From NCBI RefSeq assembly GCF_000200595.1, contig NC_014810.2, forward strand, positions 630,311-694,310: a stretch of DNA of 64,000 bases. The letters run 5' to 3'. Position numbers and translations under genes: made by a program. Each line of letters opens with the position of its first letter. Within the stretch, counting starts at the first letter, position 1. Below are positions 8,625 to 18,700 of the stretch, piece after piece. Source of the stretch: Helicobacter felis ATCC 49179 (GTDB lineage: Bacteria; Campylobacterota; Campylobacteria; Campylobacterales; Helicobacteraceae). The notes under the pieces are model-generated. The model made no database searches and was not told where the DNA came from. It worked only from the letters and a program-made list of their open reading frames with translations.

Positions 8625-10685
8625 ATGTTTAAAAACATGGCCTTGCGGAATAAAATGGTCTTGGTGATCGGATCGGTCTTGGTAGTGCTTGTTATTGTTT
8701 TGAGTTATATTATCTCTTTCAAAGTGGAGAAACTTTTAGAAGAGGAGGCTCTTAACCGTTTGCAGGCCCAAGTGCGCAATGCCGGTCAAGGAGTGCAAGA
8801 TAGCATCACGCGCTTGCTGGTGCGTTTGCACATTTTAAGAGCAGCTTTGTTAAGGGATTCCTCAGATATTAGCTTTGATAAAGCCCTTTTGAGCCAGTAT
8901 GTCTATTACACCAGAAGTGTTTTTGCACTCTCCATTGCGATGGAAAATGATCGTAAGAACGCCTTAGTGTTTGAAAAAACCACCAGCCAAGGGGACAACC
9001 TTAATAGTCTTACCGGATCAGGCAAGATTGAAGTTACTTCCGCACCCAATCTCTACCAACACCCTCTTTATCTAACTGCCAAGCAAAAGAAAGATTTTAT
9101 CTTAGGCAAACCCTATTTGCGTAAGATGCAAGATGGAAGCACTATTTATGGCGTGGATATTGGCTATCCTCTTCAGGATGAAAAAGGGGTTTTTAAAGGA
9201 GCCATTCTTGTTTTCATTAACATCGATCGCTTTGATTATGTGCTTCAAGCTTATGGGGTGGGAGATACTAAATTTAATTTAGTTGCCCAAGATGGCACTT
9301 CACTGGTGGTTTCTGGGAATAAACAATGGCGTGGGCGTGCATGGCAGGAAATCCATGCGGATTTTAGCCAACAAGTCCTCCCCTTTGTGCAAAGGGGGGA
9401 GAGAAGGGTGCTTGAAATATACTCTCAAGTAACTCATGACATGTCTTACGCAGCAGTGTTTCCTTTCAGTATTTTTAAAGACCCTGCTAAGAGATACTAT
9501 TGGGCTGTAGTGGGAGTGCGTAGTGAAAAACGGGTATTCAGAGATATTGACTCGATCAAGCTTACAGTGCGCGTTGCTGGAGTTGTCGGTTTAGTAACGG
9601 TGATTGGTATCATCTATTGGCTTTTGTATGTCTTGATCAGTCGGCGCATCCAAAATGTGGCTAGGAATTTGGAGAATTTTTTTAGAATCTTGCGCCATGA
9701 AGTCGCGCCCGATCAGATCAAACTTATCCCTGCTACAAGCGCAGATGATTTAGGAAAAATTCAAAGTTCCATCAATGAAAACATTCTGCGGGTTCAAAAG
9801 ACTCTCTTGCAAGATGAAAAGGCTGTGCAAAATAGTATTGATGTAGCTTCTAAAGTTGAGATGGGGGACTTTAGCCAAACCATTAGCGCAGAACCGAGCA
9901 ACCCCTCTTTAGTAGAGCTCAAGAAGAATATCAACAACATCATTTTGTATATGCAGAGAAATATTGGGATGCATATGAAAACCATTAACGAAGCCTTTGA
10001 ACGCTATGCACAATATGATTTTAGGGAGGGAATCCCCAAGGCAAGTGGACATATTGAGGTGGTGCTAGATGGATTAGCCCTTGAAACTAGGCGCATGCTT
10101 GGCACTTCTGCAGAGTTTGCTAAAGAATTAAACAATAAGGTAGGGGTGCTTAATAGTTGTGTGGATCGCCTTAATGAGGTGGCTAATAACCAAAACAATA
10201 GCCTAGATAAGACCATTGGAAGTATCGCAGGGATCACTAGTGGGATTACAGAAGTGGCGCACAAGAGCGAGGGGATGATCCAACAGGGACAGGATATTAA
10301 AAACATTGTGGAGATTATCCGCGATATCGCCGATCAAACCAATTTATTGGCACTGAACGCTGCCATTGAAGCCGCACGCGCGGGTGAGCATGGGCGGGGC
10401 TTTGCGGTAGTGGCTGATGAGGTGCGCAAACTTGCCGAGCGCACCCAAAAATCTTTGAGTGAGATCGAGACCAATATTAATGTCTTGGTGCAAAGTATTT
10501 CAGACACTTCAGCCAGCATTCAAAATCAAACTAAGGAAGTGGAGTTCATTAACCAGTCTTTGGAGGAATTTAAACAGGACACTCAGAGCAATATCGCTAT
10601 TGCGCGCGACTCTTTGGGGGCTTCTCAAGATATTAACCGCATTTCCCAAGAAATCTTACAAGATGTGGAGCGCAAGAAATTTTAG
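8625..10685 (+). CDS. Methyl-accepting chemotaxis protein with large periplasmic (dCache-type) sensor
   Basis: Inner-membrane chemoreceptor feeding the CheA/CheW pathway. The 686 residues show an N-terminal membrane helix (about 9-30), a roughly 280-residue periplasmic region with the length and pattern of a double Cache sensor, a second membrane helix (about 315-340), a HAMP-like linker, and the signalling domain. The hairpin tip [20 protein letters not shown] is at about residues 569-588. Length and layout recall the TlpA/TlpC class, but the ligand cannot be read from sequence. The start is supported by AAAAAGGA 8 bases before ATG. It stands alone between purL and rho. Confidence 0.93.
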   Translation: MFKNMALRNKMVLVIGSVLVVLVIVLSYIISFKVEKLLEEEALNRLQAQVRNAGQGVQDSITRLLVRLHILRAALLRDSSDISFDKALLSQYVYYTRSVFALSIAMENDRKNALVFEKTTSQGDNLNSLTGSGKIEVTSAPNLYQHPLYLTAKQKKDFILGKPYLRKMQDGSTIYGVDIGYPLQDEKGVFKGAILVFINIDRFDYVLQAYGVGDTKFNLVAQDGTSLVVSGNKQWRGRAWQEIHADFSQQVLPFVQRGERRVLEIYSQVTHDMSYAAVFPFSIFKDPAKRYYWAVVGVRSEKRVFRDIDSIKLTVRVAGVVGLVTVIGIIYWLLYVLISRRIQNVARNLENFFRILRHEVAPDQIKLIPATSADDLGKIQSSINENILRVQKTLLQDEKAVQNSIDVASKVEMGDFSQTISAEPSNPSLVELKKNINNIILYMQRNIGMHMKTINEAFERYAQYDFREGIPKASGHIEVVLDGLALETRRMLGTSAEFAKELNNKVGVLNSCVDRLNEVANNQNNSLDKTIGSIAGITSGITEVAHKSEGMIQQGQDIKNIVEIIRDIADQTNLLALNAAIEAARAGEHGRGFAVVADEVRKLAERTQKSLSEIETNINVLVQSISDTSASIQNQTKEVEFINQSLEEFKQDTQSNIAIARDSLGASQDINRISQEILQDVERKKF

Positions 10686-10709
10686 ACTCCTTGGCATTTT
10701 GGCTTGCTT

Positions 10710-10729
10710 GGGTTAGCTTATGCTAGCCC
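10710..10729 (+). terminator. Hairpin between chemoreceptor gene and rho
   Basis: An 8-bp stem (GGGTTAGC/GCTAGCCC, one G-U pair) with a TTAT loop lies 25 bases after the chemoreceptor stop. No T-run follows it, so it is not a classical intrinsic terminator. It may protect the mRNA 3' end or belong to the rho leader. Confidence 0.35.
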
Positions 10730-10850
10730 TGCACGCCCGCATGTAAGCCATTTGTAATTTTATCCATGTTAAAGTGGAGCTTTTAATCGCTTCCCTAAAT
10801 TTTATATCAGCGTAGGTTTGGCTTGACTCCATCCTCTCCTAAGGATTTTA

Positions 10851-12152
10851 ATGGCTCACGAGCAACATAAACAAAGAACCCATACCCCTGTAAGTGGGTA
10901 TCGCATTGAAGAATTGCGCGCAAAACCCACCGAAAAACTTTTAGCAATCGCCAACGAACTCAAAGTCGAAAACCCCCAAGAATACAAACGCCAAGATTTG
11001 ATGTTTGAAATCCTCAAAAATCAGGTCTCTCAGGGGGGCTATATCCTCTTCACGGGCATTTTAGAGATGTCCAATGAGGGCTATGGCTTTTTAAGGGGGA
11101 TGGATGGAAGCTTTTCAGATAATCAAAACGACACCTATGTCAGCCACTCCCAAATTAAACGCTTCGCCCTGCGCAATGGCGACATCGTAACCGGGCAGGT
11201 GCGCGCCCCTAAAGATCAAGAAAAATACTATGCCCTCTTAAAAATTGAGGCGGTTAATTACCTGCCTTTAGATGAAATTAGAAACCGCCCTCTCTTTGAC
11301 AACTTAACCCCGCTTTTTCCTACCGAGCAAATCAAGTTAGAATACGAACCTACCAAAGTTACCGGGCGCATGCTTGATCTCTTTAGCCCTATTGGCAAGG
11401 GACAGCGTGCGCTCATTGTCGCTCCGCCCCGCACAGGCAAAACCGAGCTCATGAAAGAGCTCGCGCACGGCATTACAGCTAACCACCCAGAAATGGAACT
11501 TATTATTCTACTGGTGGATGAACGCCCTGAAGAGGTTACAGACATGCAACGCAGTGTGCGCGCCCAAGTCTTTAGCTCCACTTTTGATCTGCCTTCTCAT
11601 AACCATGTGCGCATCGCCGAATTGGTGCTAGAGAGAGCTAAAAGGCGTGTAGAGATGGGTAAGGATGTGGTGATTTTGCTAGATTCGATCACCCGCCTAG
11701 CCCGTGCTTACAACGCAATCACCCCCTCTAGTGGCAAAGTCTTAAGCGGGGGTGTGGATGCGCATGCCCTGCATAGACCCAAACGCTTTTTTGGCGCAGC
11801 GCGCAATATTGAGGAGGGGGGGAGTTTGAGCATTATCGCTACGGCTCTCATTGAAACCGGATCGCGCATGGATGAGGTGATCTTTGAGGAATTTAAAGGC
11901 ACGGGCAATAGCGAGATCGTGCTCGCGCGTAGCATTTCCGATCGGCGCATTTACCCCGCCTTTGATGTGCTCAAGTCCGGCACACGCAAGGATAATATCT
12001 TGCTGGGCAAGGATAAGCTGACCAAAGTTTGGGTGTTGCGCAATGTGATGCAACAAATGGACGATGTGGAAGCTCTGAATTTTATCTACTCTAAAATGCA
12101 AACTACAAAGGACAACGCCGAGTTTTTGGACTTGATGAATCAGGGTTCTTAG
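10851..12152 (+). CDS. rho: Transcription termination factor Rho
   Basis: Hexameric RNA-dependent ATPase/helicase that ends transcription. It is 433 residues, the usual size. It shows an N-terminal helical Rho_N region ([17 protein letters not shown]), the cold-shock-like RNA-binding fold with YGFLRG at about residues 77-82, Walker [12 protein letters not shown] near 193, Walker [17 protein letters not shown] near 275, and the Q-loop/R-loop region. AAGGA precedes the ATG. Its TAG overlaps the murI GTG (TAGTG), coupling the two genes. About 165 bases lie upstream and could hold autoregulatory leader elements, but no clear promoter is visible. Confidence 0.98.
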   Translation: MAHEQHKQRTHTPVSGYRIEELRAKPTEKLLAIANELKVENPQEYKRQDLMFEILKNQVSQGGYILFTGILEMSNEGYGFLRGMDGSFSDNQNDTYVSHSQIKRFALRNGDIVTGQVRAPKDQEKYYALLKIEAVNYLPLDEIRNRPLFDNLTPLFPTEQIKLEYEPTKVTGRMLDLFSPIGKGQRALIVAPPRTGKTELMKELAHGITANHPEMELIILLVDERPEEVTDMQRSVRAQVFSSTFDLPSHNHVRIAELVLERAKRRVEMGKDVVILLDSITRLARAYNAITPSSGKVLSGGVDAHALHRPKRFFGAARNIEEGGSLSIIATALIETGSRMDEVIFEEFKGTGNSEIVLARSISDRRIYPAFDVLKSGTRKDNILLGKDKLTKVWVLRNVMQQMDDVEALNFIYSKMQTTKDNAEFLDLMNQGS

Positions 12153-12910
12153 TGCGTGTAGGGATTTTTGATAGCGGGGTGGGGGGCTTGAGCGTGCTTA
12201 AAAGCGTGTTGCAAGCGCGCTTGTTTGCAGAGATTATCTACTATGGGGACACCGCGCGCGTGCCCTATGGCCCTAAGGATAAAGCCACCATCGAGCACTT
12301 TGCCCTAGAGGCGTTGGAGTTTTTTAAGCCCTACCAAATTGAAATGTTGATCGTGGCGTGCAACACGGTGAGCGCATTGGCTTTAGAAAAAATGCGCGCG
12401 CATTCTTCTATCCCCATTGTGGGCGTGATTGAGGCAGGCATTTTAGCCACCATCCAACAATTCCCCAACAAGCACACCCCTATTTTAGTGCTGGGCACAC
12501 GCGCGACCATTGCCTCGGGGCAATACGCCCAGCATTTAAGCGCGCATGGTTACTCTAATGTGCAAAGTTTAGCCACCGGGCTTTTTGTGCCCTTGATTGA
12601 GGAGGGGGTGTTAGAGGGCGCGCTTTTACGAGCTTGTATGCAACACTACTTTGAAAACATCCAAAACGCCCCCACCGTGCTCATCTTAGGTTGCACACAT
12701 TTTCCTTTGATCGCCTCAAGCCTACAGAACTATTTTCAGACGCGTTTTAACCACCCTTGCGCTTTGGTGCATTCCGGCGATGCGATCGTGCATTATTTGC
12801 AAGACACACACCACCTAATCCCTCTTAACCACCCCCCCCAAGTGCGCTTTTTTGCTAGTGGAGATGTAAAAACCCTCAAAGTCCAAGCTAAGGCATGGTT
12901 AGAAGTTTAA
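12152..12910 (+). CDS. murI: Glutamate racemase
   Basis: Makes D-glutamate for peptidoglycan. It is 252 residues, with the N-terminal signature GIFDSGVGGLSVLK, YYGDTARVPYG, the first catalytic Cys in VACNTVSALAL near residue 70, and the second in LGCTHFPLI near residue 182. It starts at a GTG that shares its G with the rho stop, which is unusual but clear because homology begins at once. It converges with murG across a 69-base AT-rich gap without an obvious terminator. Confidence 0.97.
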   Translation: MRVGIFDSGVGGLSVLKSVLQARLFAEIIYYGDTARVPYGPKDKATIEHFALEALEFFKPYQIEMLIVACNTVSALALEKMRAHSSIPIVGVIEAGILATIQQFPNKHTPILVLGTRATIASGQYAQHLSAHGYSNVQSLATGLFVPLIEEGVLEGALLRACMQHYFENIQNAPTVLILGCTHFPLIASSLQNYFQTRFNHPCALVHSGDAIVHYLQDTHHLIPLNHPPQVRFFASGDVKTLKVQAKAWLEV

Positions 12911-12979
12911 GCTATCAATTAGTGCCACTTAATTTTTTCTAATATCCGCCCTATAATTTCAATATGCTTTGCATTTAAT

Positions 12980-14047
12980 TTAAATGTTTAAATCTTCCAA
13001 AATGCGATCTACAATCACATGCGCGCCATCATTGGCGATCTTTTCTCTGAGTTTTGAGCTCACCTCAGAAATATAGAGACCTTGTGTTTTAGGGGTTTGC
13101 AACCACTCAATAAAATCAAAGAGTTTGGAAGGGTGTAGGGCATGCTGGAAGACAATCTTGGCTAAGCCCTCTTGTTCAAATTCTAAGGCATTAAAATATT
13201 GGTGGTTATTGGCGGCATGGGGATAGGGAACAAACATGGCCGGTAAATTATTAGCACAAAGCTCCCACACGCTACTAGCTCCAGCCCGGCTCACGCAAAT
13301 ATCAGCCTGCTTCATCTTTTCTACTAAATTTAGATCAAAAGCAAAGAGATCTACCATGTCTAAAATCCCCAAACCTTTATAAAGGGCGGCGATGCGATCG
13401 TAGTGGAGTGTCCCGCATTGGTGGATGATCTTTAAACCTTTTTGAAGCAAATCCCTAGCGCACAAAAGGGCAAATTCGTTAATAGCACTAGCCCCCTGTG
13501 AGCCCCCTAAGAATAGAATTGTGTTCACTTGGTTGCGGATGCGCGCTTTCTCAAAAAAGACTTCTTGCACAGGGTAGGAGGTTTTATAAAATTTTTTACT
13601 CAGGTTTTCGTTTTCAAAACTGCCAAAAACGCGTTTAGCATAAGGAGTGGTGTATTTGTTGAGCGTGCCTTGAATAGCATTCTGTTCATGTATATAAAGG
13701 GGGATGCTTAAAAACATAGCGGCCAAACTCCCCGGCCCTGCGCTAAAACCTCCCACGCTAATGAGAGCTTGCACACGGTGCTTTTTTAGCAAACCCAAAG
13801 CTATTTTAGCTCCTTTGAGTTGCGCCCATAAAGCGGGAATCTTTTTAAAAAAACTTTTATTGACCACCCCGCTACTCTTCAAAAAGTAGCGTTCTGCAAA
13901 CAGGGGGCTATTTTCAAACCAAGCGCGATCTTGGCCGGCAGTGCTTCCAATGTAGATTAAATCTTGATGACGGCTTTTAAGCTCTTGAGCTAGGGCTCTA
14001 GCAATGCATAAATGCCCCCCTGTCCCTCCGCCTGTGATGGCAAACAC
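12980..14047 (-). CDS. murG: UDP-GlcNAc:lipid I N-acetylglucosaminyltransferase
   Basis: Adds GlcNAc to lipid I to make lipid II on the inner face of the membrane. The 355 residues start with FAITGGGTGGHL (G-loop 1 of MurG) and contain SVGGFSAGPG, LGGSQGASAIN (G-loop 3) and the UDP-GlcNAc site SRAGASSVWELCANNLPAMF. The start codon is GTG, 3 bases after the fliW stop. Its position directly downstream of fliW matches the order I recall for H. pylori HP1154-HP1155. Confidence 0.96.
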   Translation of the reverse strand: MFAITGGGTGGHLCIARALAQELKSRHQDLIYIGSTAGQDRAWFENSPLFAERYFLKSSGVVNKSFFKKIPALWAQLKGAKIALGLLKKHRVQALISVGGFSAGPGSLAAMFLSIPLYIHEQNAIQGTLNKYTTPYAKRVFGSFENENLSKKFYKTSYPVQEVFFEKARIRNQVNTILFLGGSQGASAINEFALLCARDLLQKGLKIIHQCGTLHYDRIAALYKGLGILDMVDLFAFDLNLVEKMKQADICVSRAGASSVWELCANNLPAMFVPYPHAANNHQYFNALEFEQEGLAKIVFQHALHPSKLFDFIEWLQTPKTQGLYISEVSSKLREKIANDGAHVIVDRILEDLNI

Positions 14048-14050
14048 GGC

Positions 14051-14464
14051 CTAACAACTTGCTTGTTGCAAGGTTGCCTGAAATGGAGGGACAAAAGATT
14101 TAATGGTTTCTCTAAAGCCAAAATCCGGATAATCCATGATGGATAGGGGGATTTGTGCCGCATAGCCATTATTGGGGTTAAAGATCAAAGGTGCGAGGAA
14201 ATTCACCATAGAATCTTCTAAGTTCTTTTGCACAACCACCACGCAATAAACTTCTACCTCAGAACTTCCATCCAATTCTAGGAGCAATTCGATGTATTTA
14301 GGAATACTAAAGCTGTATTCTCTAAGTTTATAGGGGTTGGCCAAGACTAGACTAATAGCACCATCTAAGCTACTTACTTTACTAAAGAGTTCGTCAATTT
14401 TGGTGAGCTCTACTTCCATCATATTTTCAAATCCAAGAATGGGAGCTTTGAGTTGGTAATGCAT
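14051..14464 (-). CDS. fliW: Flagellar assembly factor FliW
   Basis: Binds flagellin and antagonises CsrA to control flagellin translation, in the cytosol. The 137-residue protein has the FliW pattern: an N-terminal PILGFENM, then ISLVLANPYKLREYSFSIP, and VNFLAPLIFNPNNGYAAQI. It lies immediately upstream of murG on the same strand. Helicobacter genomes usually carry two fliW paralogues; this is the murG-linked one. The start ATG has AAAGGAACAGC upstream. No second fliW is seen next to fabZ in this window. Confidence 0.9.
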   Translation of the reverse strand: MHYQLKAPILGFENMMEVELTKIDELFSKVSSLDGAISLVLANPYKLREYSFSIPKYIELLLELDGSSEVEVYCVVVVQKNLEDSMVNFLAPLIFNPNNGYAAQIPLSIMDYPDFGFRETIKSFVPPFQATLQQASC

Positions 14465-14545
14465 GCTGTTCCTTTAAGCAAATATGCCCAAGTCTTAGCA
14501 AAAGGTGTTCCAAAAAATTTAAAAAGTGAGAGAAATTTAAAAGAG

Positions 14546-14636
14546 TGGCGGACAGGGAGGGATTCGAACCCTCGGTAACCTTGCAGCTACGCATCCTTAG
14601 CAGGGATGTGGTTTCAGCCAACTCACCCACCTGTCC
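14546..14636 (-). tRNA. tRNA-Ser (anticodon GCT)
   Basis: Reads serine AGC/AGU codons. On the minus strand the acceptor GGACAGG pairs with CCTGTCC. The anticodon stem CATCC/GGATG encloses loop CTGCTAA, giving anticodon GCT. A long variable arm, expected for tRNA-Ser, follows. The T loop is GGTTCGAATCC. The discriminator is G, and CCA is encoded at 14546-14548. Confidence 0.96.
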
Positions 14637-14645
14637 AAAGCTCAA

Positions 14646-14651
14646 ATTATA
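14646..14651 (-). promoter_or_regulatory. Probable -10 box for tRNA-Ser
   Basis: TATAAT on the minus strand, 9 bases before the tRNA-Ser 5' end, in an AT-rich gap. No good -35 is visible, which is common for the Helicobacter housekeeping sigma factor. Confidence 0.5.
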
Positions 14652-14751
14652 ATCACTTTAAGTTAACAATTATCTTAATTTGTAAATATCAAAGTCCATT
14701 ATTAGTTATTTGATAGTAAGATCAAGACAAATTCTACTTCTAAGGTTTTGG

Positions 14752-15486
14752 ATGCGTAAGATTATTTGTGCCATGTGTGTTTGTGTGGGTTTGCTGAGTG
14801 CTGAAGGGGTGGGTGATAATGTGGTCAATCTGATTCAGCAACAAGTAAAAAAAGAGGTGCGTGTTTTGGAAGTATTACCCCTAAATTCTGATAAAAATTT
14901 TCAAGTGGTGGTTGTTGAAGATCCAGAGACAAAATATCATATTCCCCTATTGGCCAATAAAGATGGGAGTGTGGTGTTAGGGCTAGGAAATGTATTTTTT
15001 AGCAAGGATAATCAAGATATTGCGCTTTTAAATGGCGTTTACCACAAAACCAGTTTGCATAACTTCAAACAGGGCAATGGGGCTAAACTTAATGCGTTAT
15101 TTAGCGGTTTGCCTAAAAGCTATGTCATCGATTTGGTCTCCAAAAACAAGAAAGCTAAAAATATTTACATTGTTTCTGATCCTAGATGTCCGCATTGTCA
15201 GGAGGAGTTAAGGCATGTCCGTGAACGGCTTAAGGACGCTAATGTGCACATGGTTGTTGTGGGTCTTTTGGGACAAAAATCTACTCTTAAAGCAGCAGAC
15301 ATATTGACACAAATCAAACAGGCGCGCAACACAGAAACTAAGATTGCTTTACTGGAAAAAATTTACGCTACCAATTACGAGCCCGGGGAGGTGTCTGATG
15401 ATAAAATTCAAGAGGTCGAAAAAATTACCAAGCAGATTTTAGAAACGGGGATTGAGAGCGTGCCTTTTATTTATGAATATCAATAA
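14752..15486 (+). CDS. Periplasmic thiol:disulfide oxidoreductase (DsbG/DsbC-like, CPHC)
   Basis: Predicted periplasmic disulfide oxidase or isomerase. It is 244 residues with a signal peptide (IICAMCVCVGLLSAEG), an N-terminal DsbC/G-like region, and a thioredoxin fold whose active site SDPRCPHCQ lies near residues 142-150. A cis-proline candidate is SVPF near the C-terminus. Size, CPHC motif and a following small secreted gene resemble H. pylori HP0231 (DsbK) and its neighbour; that link is from memory. The start is ATG 14752, with AAGG 7 bases upstream and an immediate signal peptide. An earlier in-frame TTG at 14710 would spoil the signal sequence. Confidence 0.85.
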   Translation: MRKIICAMCVCVGLLSAEGVGDNVVNLIQQQVKKEVRVLEVLPLNSDKNFQVVVVEDPETKYHIPLLANKDGSVVLGLGNVFFSKDNQDIALLNGVYHKTSLHNFKQGNGAKLNALFSGLPKSYVIDLVSKNKKAKNIYIVSDPRCPHCQEELRHVRERLKDANVHMVVVGLLGQKSTLKAADILTQIKQARNTETKIALLEKIYATNYEPGEVSDDKIQEVEKITKQILETGIESVPFIYEYQ

Positions 15487-15489
15487 TCT

Positions 15490-15518
15490 TTGAGAAAAAA
15501 AATAAATAATGTTATAAT
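15490..15518 (+). promoter_or_regulatory. Promoter before small secreted-protein gene
   Basis: TATAAT at 15513-15518 with a weak TTTGAG -35 at 15490-15495 and a 17-base A-rich spacer. It lies about 30 bases before the ATG at 15550, right after the oxidoreductase stop. Confidence 0.55.
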
Positions 15519-15549
15519 GCGAGCTTAAATTTTTCAATAAGGAAGCGAA

Positions 15550-16026
15550 ATGAAGTTTTTTAGTGTGGCTGTGATGGCGGGACTCTTTTGTAGTTTGGGG
15601 GCACAAGATATTGGGTTAAATGTTTTTCCTGAATACCACGCCAAACCAGATCAAGAAATGTTAGACATGGCAGGCAAAGTAGAGGCAAATAAAGTGATCA
15701 ATTATCTTAGTGAGATGAAGAATCGCTACAATAAGATGACCCCTAAACATCAGGCAGATTTTCAAAAGCATTTTCAGGATGTCTTGGCTAAAAATATCGC
15801 CAAACTTAGCCCTGCTCAACGCCAAAAACGCCTAGATGCGATCAAAAAAGCCCTTTTGGTCAGGATAGACAATGTCAATAATCTTAAACAAGAAGTGGAA
15901 GCAGAGTATGCCTATTTAAACCATTGGAAAGCCACTTTACAATCTAAGACTTTTTACGAAGATTTGCAAAAAAATGGTTTTACACCTAGTGGTGCTACAC
16001 AACCTTCTAAAAAAGCGAAACACTAA
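15550..16026 (+). CDS. Small secreted helical protein, function unknown
   Basis: 158 residues: a signal peptide (KFFSVAVMAGLFCSLGAQD) followed by a mostly helical, Lys-rich domain (EMKNRYNKMTPKHQADFQKH, LSPAQRQKRLDAIKKAL) and a basic low-complexity tail. Composition and size recall the Helicobacter secreted DUF1104-type proteins, but this is not certain. It sits just after a periplasmic thiol oxidoreductase yet has no Cys after the signal peptide, so it is not an obvious Dsb substrate. AAGGAAGCGAA precedes the ATG. Its last 4 bases overlap the convergent tsaC gene. Confidence 0.8.
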   Translation: MKFFSVAVMAGLFCSLGAQDIGLNVFPEYHAKPDQEMLDMAGKVEANKVINYLSEMKNRYNKMTPKHQADFQKHFQDVLAKNIAKLSPAQRQKRLDAIKKALLVRIDNVNNLKQEVEAEYAYLNHWKATLQSKTFYEDLQKNGFTPSGATQPSKKAKH

Positions 16027-16460
16027 CGCCAGCGTTTTTTGCGCGTGCGCGACAACTTGAAAATAGTTGAGGGGGGGGCTTGGTGGAGTTTCTTTTTATC
16101 TTCAATAATGATTGTGGCTACTTTGCGAGCCCATTGTAAATCAAAATCTTTTCCACTTAAATTAGCAGATGTGCTGTAGAGTTGTCCTAGAGTTTCTAAT
16201 GGGTGTTGTGCTTGAGGGTTTTGGATCACTCGGTAGCTTTGAGGAGGGGTGGTCGGGTAAATAAAACTTGTTTTGTGCGCACGGCGGACAAAAGAGCGGT
16301 GGATGGAGGGCACGCGCACAGGCAGAGCATACAAACTGCTTAACACCTGCAATAGAGGCTTATTTTGAGGACTATGTTTTGCACGATTGAGCGCGCGCGC
16401 GCTTGGACTAAAGAGTCCAGCGGTGGTGTCGCCTTGCATTAAAATGATGTCTGTATCCAT
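16023..16460 (-). CDS. tsaC: Compact Sua5/YciO/YrdC-family protein (threonylcarbamoyl-AMP synthase)
   Basis: Probably makes threonylcarbamoyl-AMP for the t6A37 tRNA modification; tsaE of the same pathway is at 42977. It is only 145 residues, against about 185-200 in typical TsaC. Recognisable pieces are MQGDTTAGLFSP (matching the PTDTxYGL region), KHSPQNKPL (matching KxRP...KP), YSTSANLSG (the SxN motif) and PPSTIF. The N-terminal strand and parts of the core are shortened. A C8 run (plus strand G at 16071-16078) lies in the last third; slippage there would change the C-terminus. Confidence 0.8.
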   Translation of the reverse strand: MDTDIILMQGDTTAGLFSPSARALNRAKHSPQNKPLLQVLSSLYALPVRVPSIHRSFVRRAHKTSFIYPTTPPQSYRVIQNPQAQHPLETLGQLYSTSANLSGKDFDLQWARKVATIIIEDKKKLHQAPPSTIFKLSRTRKKRWR

Positions 16461-16529
16461 AATTCATGTTAGCGTATTTAGTCGTTTTTATGCTACTTCT
16501 GTTAGAATCGGGCAAAAAATGAGGTATGT

Positions 16530-18203
16530 ATGAATCTTGGCGTTAAAATTATAGGGGCGGTTCTCTTCTCTCTTTCCATCGTAGGTGTCGTGATTATTGC
16601 CATAGCCGATCATAAGCAATACCGCCTGATTCATTCTGTTATTACTAGCGAAAAGGAGGGAGATATGCGGCATAGGGAAAGCACTTTAAAATACGATACT
16701 CACCTTATTGAGCAGGCAATCGCTATCTATTATAAGAATTTCCCTAAAGCAGAAGCTAGAAAGATGGCTTTAAAGTATTTTAGCGACATCAATAATGACA
16801 AAGGCATGATTTACATGGTTGTGGTGGATATGCAGGGCACCGTGCTTTTTGATCCTGTTAATCCCAATACTGTGGGTAAAAGTGGTTTGAATGTTGCAAG
16901 TGTGGATGGTGTTTATTATGTGCGGGGCTACATTGAACAAGCGCGCAAAGGTGGGGGTTACACCCACTATCAAATGCCCAAATTTGCAGGAGGTAGTCCC
17001 GAACCCAAAGTCGCTTATAGCCATTACGATCCTGTAAGCGACATGGTGATTGTCTCTACTTCTTACTTTAGCGATATTTTGAACGCTACTGAGCGCACAC
17101 GCAAGGAAATCAAACAACAAGCTTCTAAAAATCTCCATGATTTGATTTACTATATTGCATGCATCGTAGTTTTTTTCATTATCACAACCTCCCTGCTCGT
17201 TTACTACACCATTATCAGACGCTTGCATATATTGGTGCGCATGATGTACAACTTTAATCAGGGAGAGCGCGACCTCACCCAACGCATCCGCATAAATGGT
17301 AGTGATGAGATTGCAAGAGTGGGGCAGGGCGTGAATCACTTTGTAGAACACATGCAGAGATTCTTTAATGACATCAAAGACACAAGCAAGAATGGCAAAG
17401 AGATAGCAAGCACACTTAGACAAGTCATTGTGGATGTTTTAGGAGAGATGGGCAAGCGCACGGCTATGATCAACCAAATTAAGGATAAAATAAATGAAAT
17501 CAATGGCTTTTTAAGCACATCTTTAGACCAAGCCCAAGAGAGTCAAAAAAGCCTTGTGGATGTGCAGGGTTCTATTAAAATTTCTAACAGCGCAATCTCT
17601 ACTCTCTTTAGCCAAATCACTGAAGCCTCACGCACAGAGGAGGAACTGGCCAGCAAGGTGGAGCAACTGAGCAAAAACGCAGATAGTGTCAAAAGCATTT
17701 TGCATATTATCAATGACATCGCCGATCAAACCAATTTGCTCGCGCTCAATGCTGCTATTGAGGCGGCGCGGGCGGGCGAACATGGCAGAGGTTTTGCAGT
17801 GGTGGCCGATGAGGTGCGTAATTTAGCCGGACGCACCCAAAAAAGCCTCTCAGAGATTAATTCTACCATTGGTCTTATTGTCCAAGAAATTAATGATGTT
17901 TCAACTCAAATGAATTTTAACTCCAAAAAGATTGAGGAGCTTAACAATGTAGGACTAGAAATGCAGGATAAATTCAAGGATATGAATTCAAATCTTGAGT
18001 TTGTAGTCCAGCAAGTCAATACCTCCATCGGGAATTTTGTAGGGACCAAGCAAGATATAGAGAGCATGAAACCCCAATTTGATGGCATTGATGCTATCAA
18101 TGTAAGCAACGCTAGCGAAGCGGCTAAAATTCTCAAGGCGACCGATCATTTGCGCGAAATCACAGAGGTGCTAGATCAAAATATTAACCAATTTAATTCT
18201 TAA
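16530..18203 (+). CDS. Methyl-accepting chemotaxis protein with single Cache sensor
   Basis: Inner-membrane chemoreceptor of 557 residues. TM1 is at about 7-27, then a roughly 175-residue periplasmic sensor of sCache_2 type ([32 protein letters not shown]), TM2 at about 207-230, HAMP, and the signalling hairpin with [20 protein letters not shown] near residue 399. The hairpin is nearly identical to that of the receptor at 8625, so both join the same arrays. sCache_2 receptors often bind small organic acids; the ligand here is unknown. The stop overlaps the ruvC start (TAATG). Confidence 0.93.
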   Translation: MNLGVKIIGAVLFSLSIVGVVIIAIADHKQYRLIHSVITSEKEGDMRHRESTLKYDTHLIEQAIAIYYKNFPKAEARKMALKYFSDINNDKGMIYMVVVDMQGTVLFDPVNPNTVGKSGLNVASVDGVYYVRGYIEQARKGGGYTHYQMPKFAGGSPEPKVAYSHYDPVSDMVIVSTSYFSDILNATERTRKEIKQQASKNLHDLIYYIACIVVFFIITTSLLVYYTIIRRLHILVRMMYNFNQGERDLTQRIRINGSDEIARVGQGVNHFVEHMQRFFNDIKDTSKNGKEIASTLRQVIVDVLGEMGKRTAMINQIKDKINEINGFLSTSLDQAQESQKSLVDVQGSIKISNSAISTLFSQITEASRTEEELASKVEQLSKNADSVKSILHIINDIADQTNLLALNAAIEAARAGEHGRGFAVVADEVRNLAGRTQKSLSEINSTIGLIVQEINDVSTQMNFNSKKIEELNNVGLEMQDKFKDMNSNLEFVVQQVNTSIGNFVGTKQDIESMKPQFDGIDAINVSNASEAAKILKATDHLREITEVLDQNINQFNS

Positions 18204-18700
18204 TGATTTTAGGTATCGATCCAGGAAGTCGTAAATGTGGCTATGGGATCGTAGATGTGCATAGTAAGTTAATTGGTGCGGGCTTTATCCACATCCAAAA
18301 TGCCCCCCTGCAAACCCAAATTTTAGAAATGGTAGAAGGTTTCAATCAGATTTTAAACGCCTATCCCATTACAGAGGTTGCTATGGAGGATATTTTCTAC
18401 GCTCACAATCCTAAAAGCGTGCTCAAACTTGCTCAATTCAGGGGGGCTTTAAGTTTAAAAATCCTGCAAAGCGTGGGCAAGTTTAGTGAATACACACCTT
18501 TGCAAGTCAAACGCGCCATCAGTGGGCATGGTAAGGCGAGCAAGGAACAGGTCGCTTTTATGGTCGGAAAAATCCTAGGACTTAAAAATGCGATCAAGCC
18601 TTTAGACATCACTGACGCTCTAGCGGTCGCGCTCACACATGCCCAGCAACGCCACGCTATTGCCATGCCCCATCAATGCTCACACGCGCTAAATCGCTAG
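18203..18700 (+). CDS. ruvC: Holliday junction resolvase RuvC with altered C-terminal tail
   Basis: Cuts Holliday junctions during recombination with RuvAB. The body is ordinary: [16 protein letters not shown] at the N-terminus with the first catalytic Asp, then [20 protein letters not shown] and [17 protein letters not shown] with the late acidic residues. After HAQQRH (about residue 151) comes [13 protein letters not shown], beyond where I recall H. pylori RuvC ending. These last bases are antisense to the TonB-receptor remnant on the other strand (18657-18950). That suggests a deletion fused the ruvC 3' end into that gene and gave it a new stop. Catalytic residues are kept, so it is probably active. 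Confidence 0.93.
   Translation: MILGIDPGSRKCGYGIVDVHSKLIGAGFIHIQNAPLQTQILEMVEGFNQILNAYPITEVAMEDIFYAHNPKSVLKLAQFRGALSLKILQSVGKFSEYTPLQVKRAISGHGKASKEQVAFMVGKILGLKNAIKPLDITDALAVALTHAQQRHAIAMPHQCSHALNR

Noticed and set aside
10710-10729. Hairpin before rho as a riboswitch
   Set aside because: A single short stem without the multi-helix core of any riboswitch I know; kept only as a hairpin.
16770-17423. 217-codon minus-strand ORF inside the second chemoreceptor gene
   Set aside because: Antisense to a clear chemoreceptor coding region; composition is that of a reverse-complement shadow.
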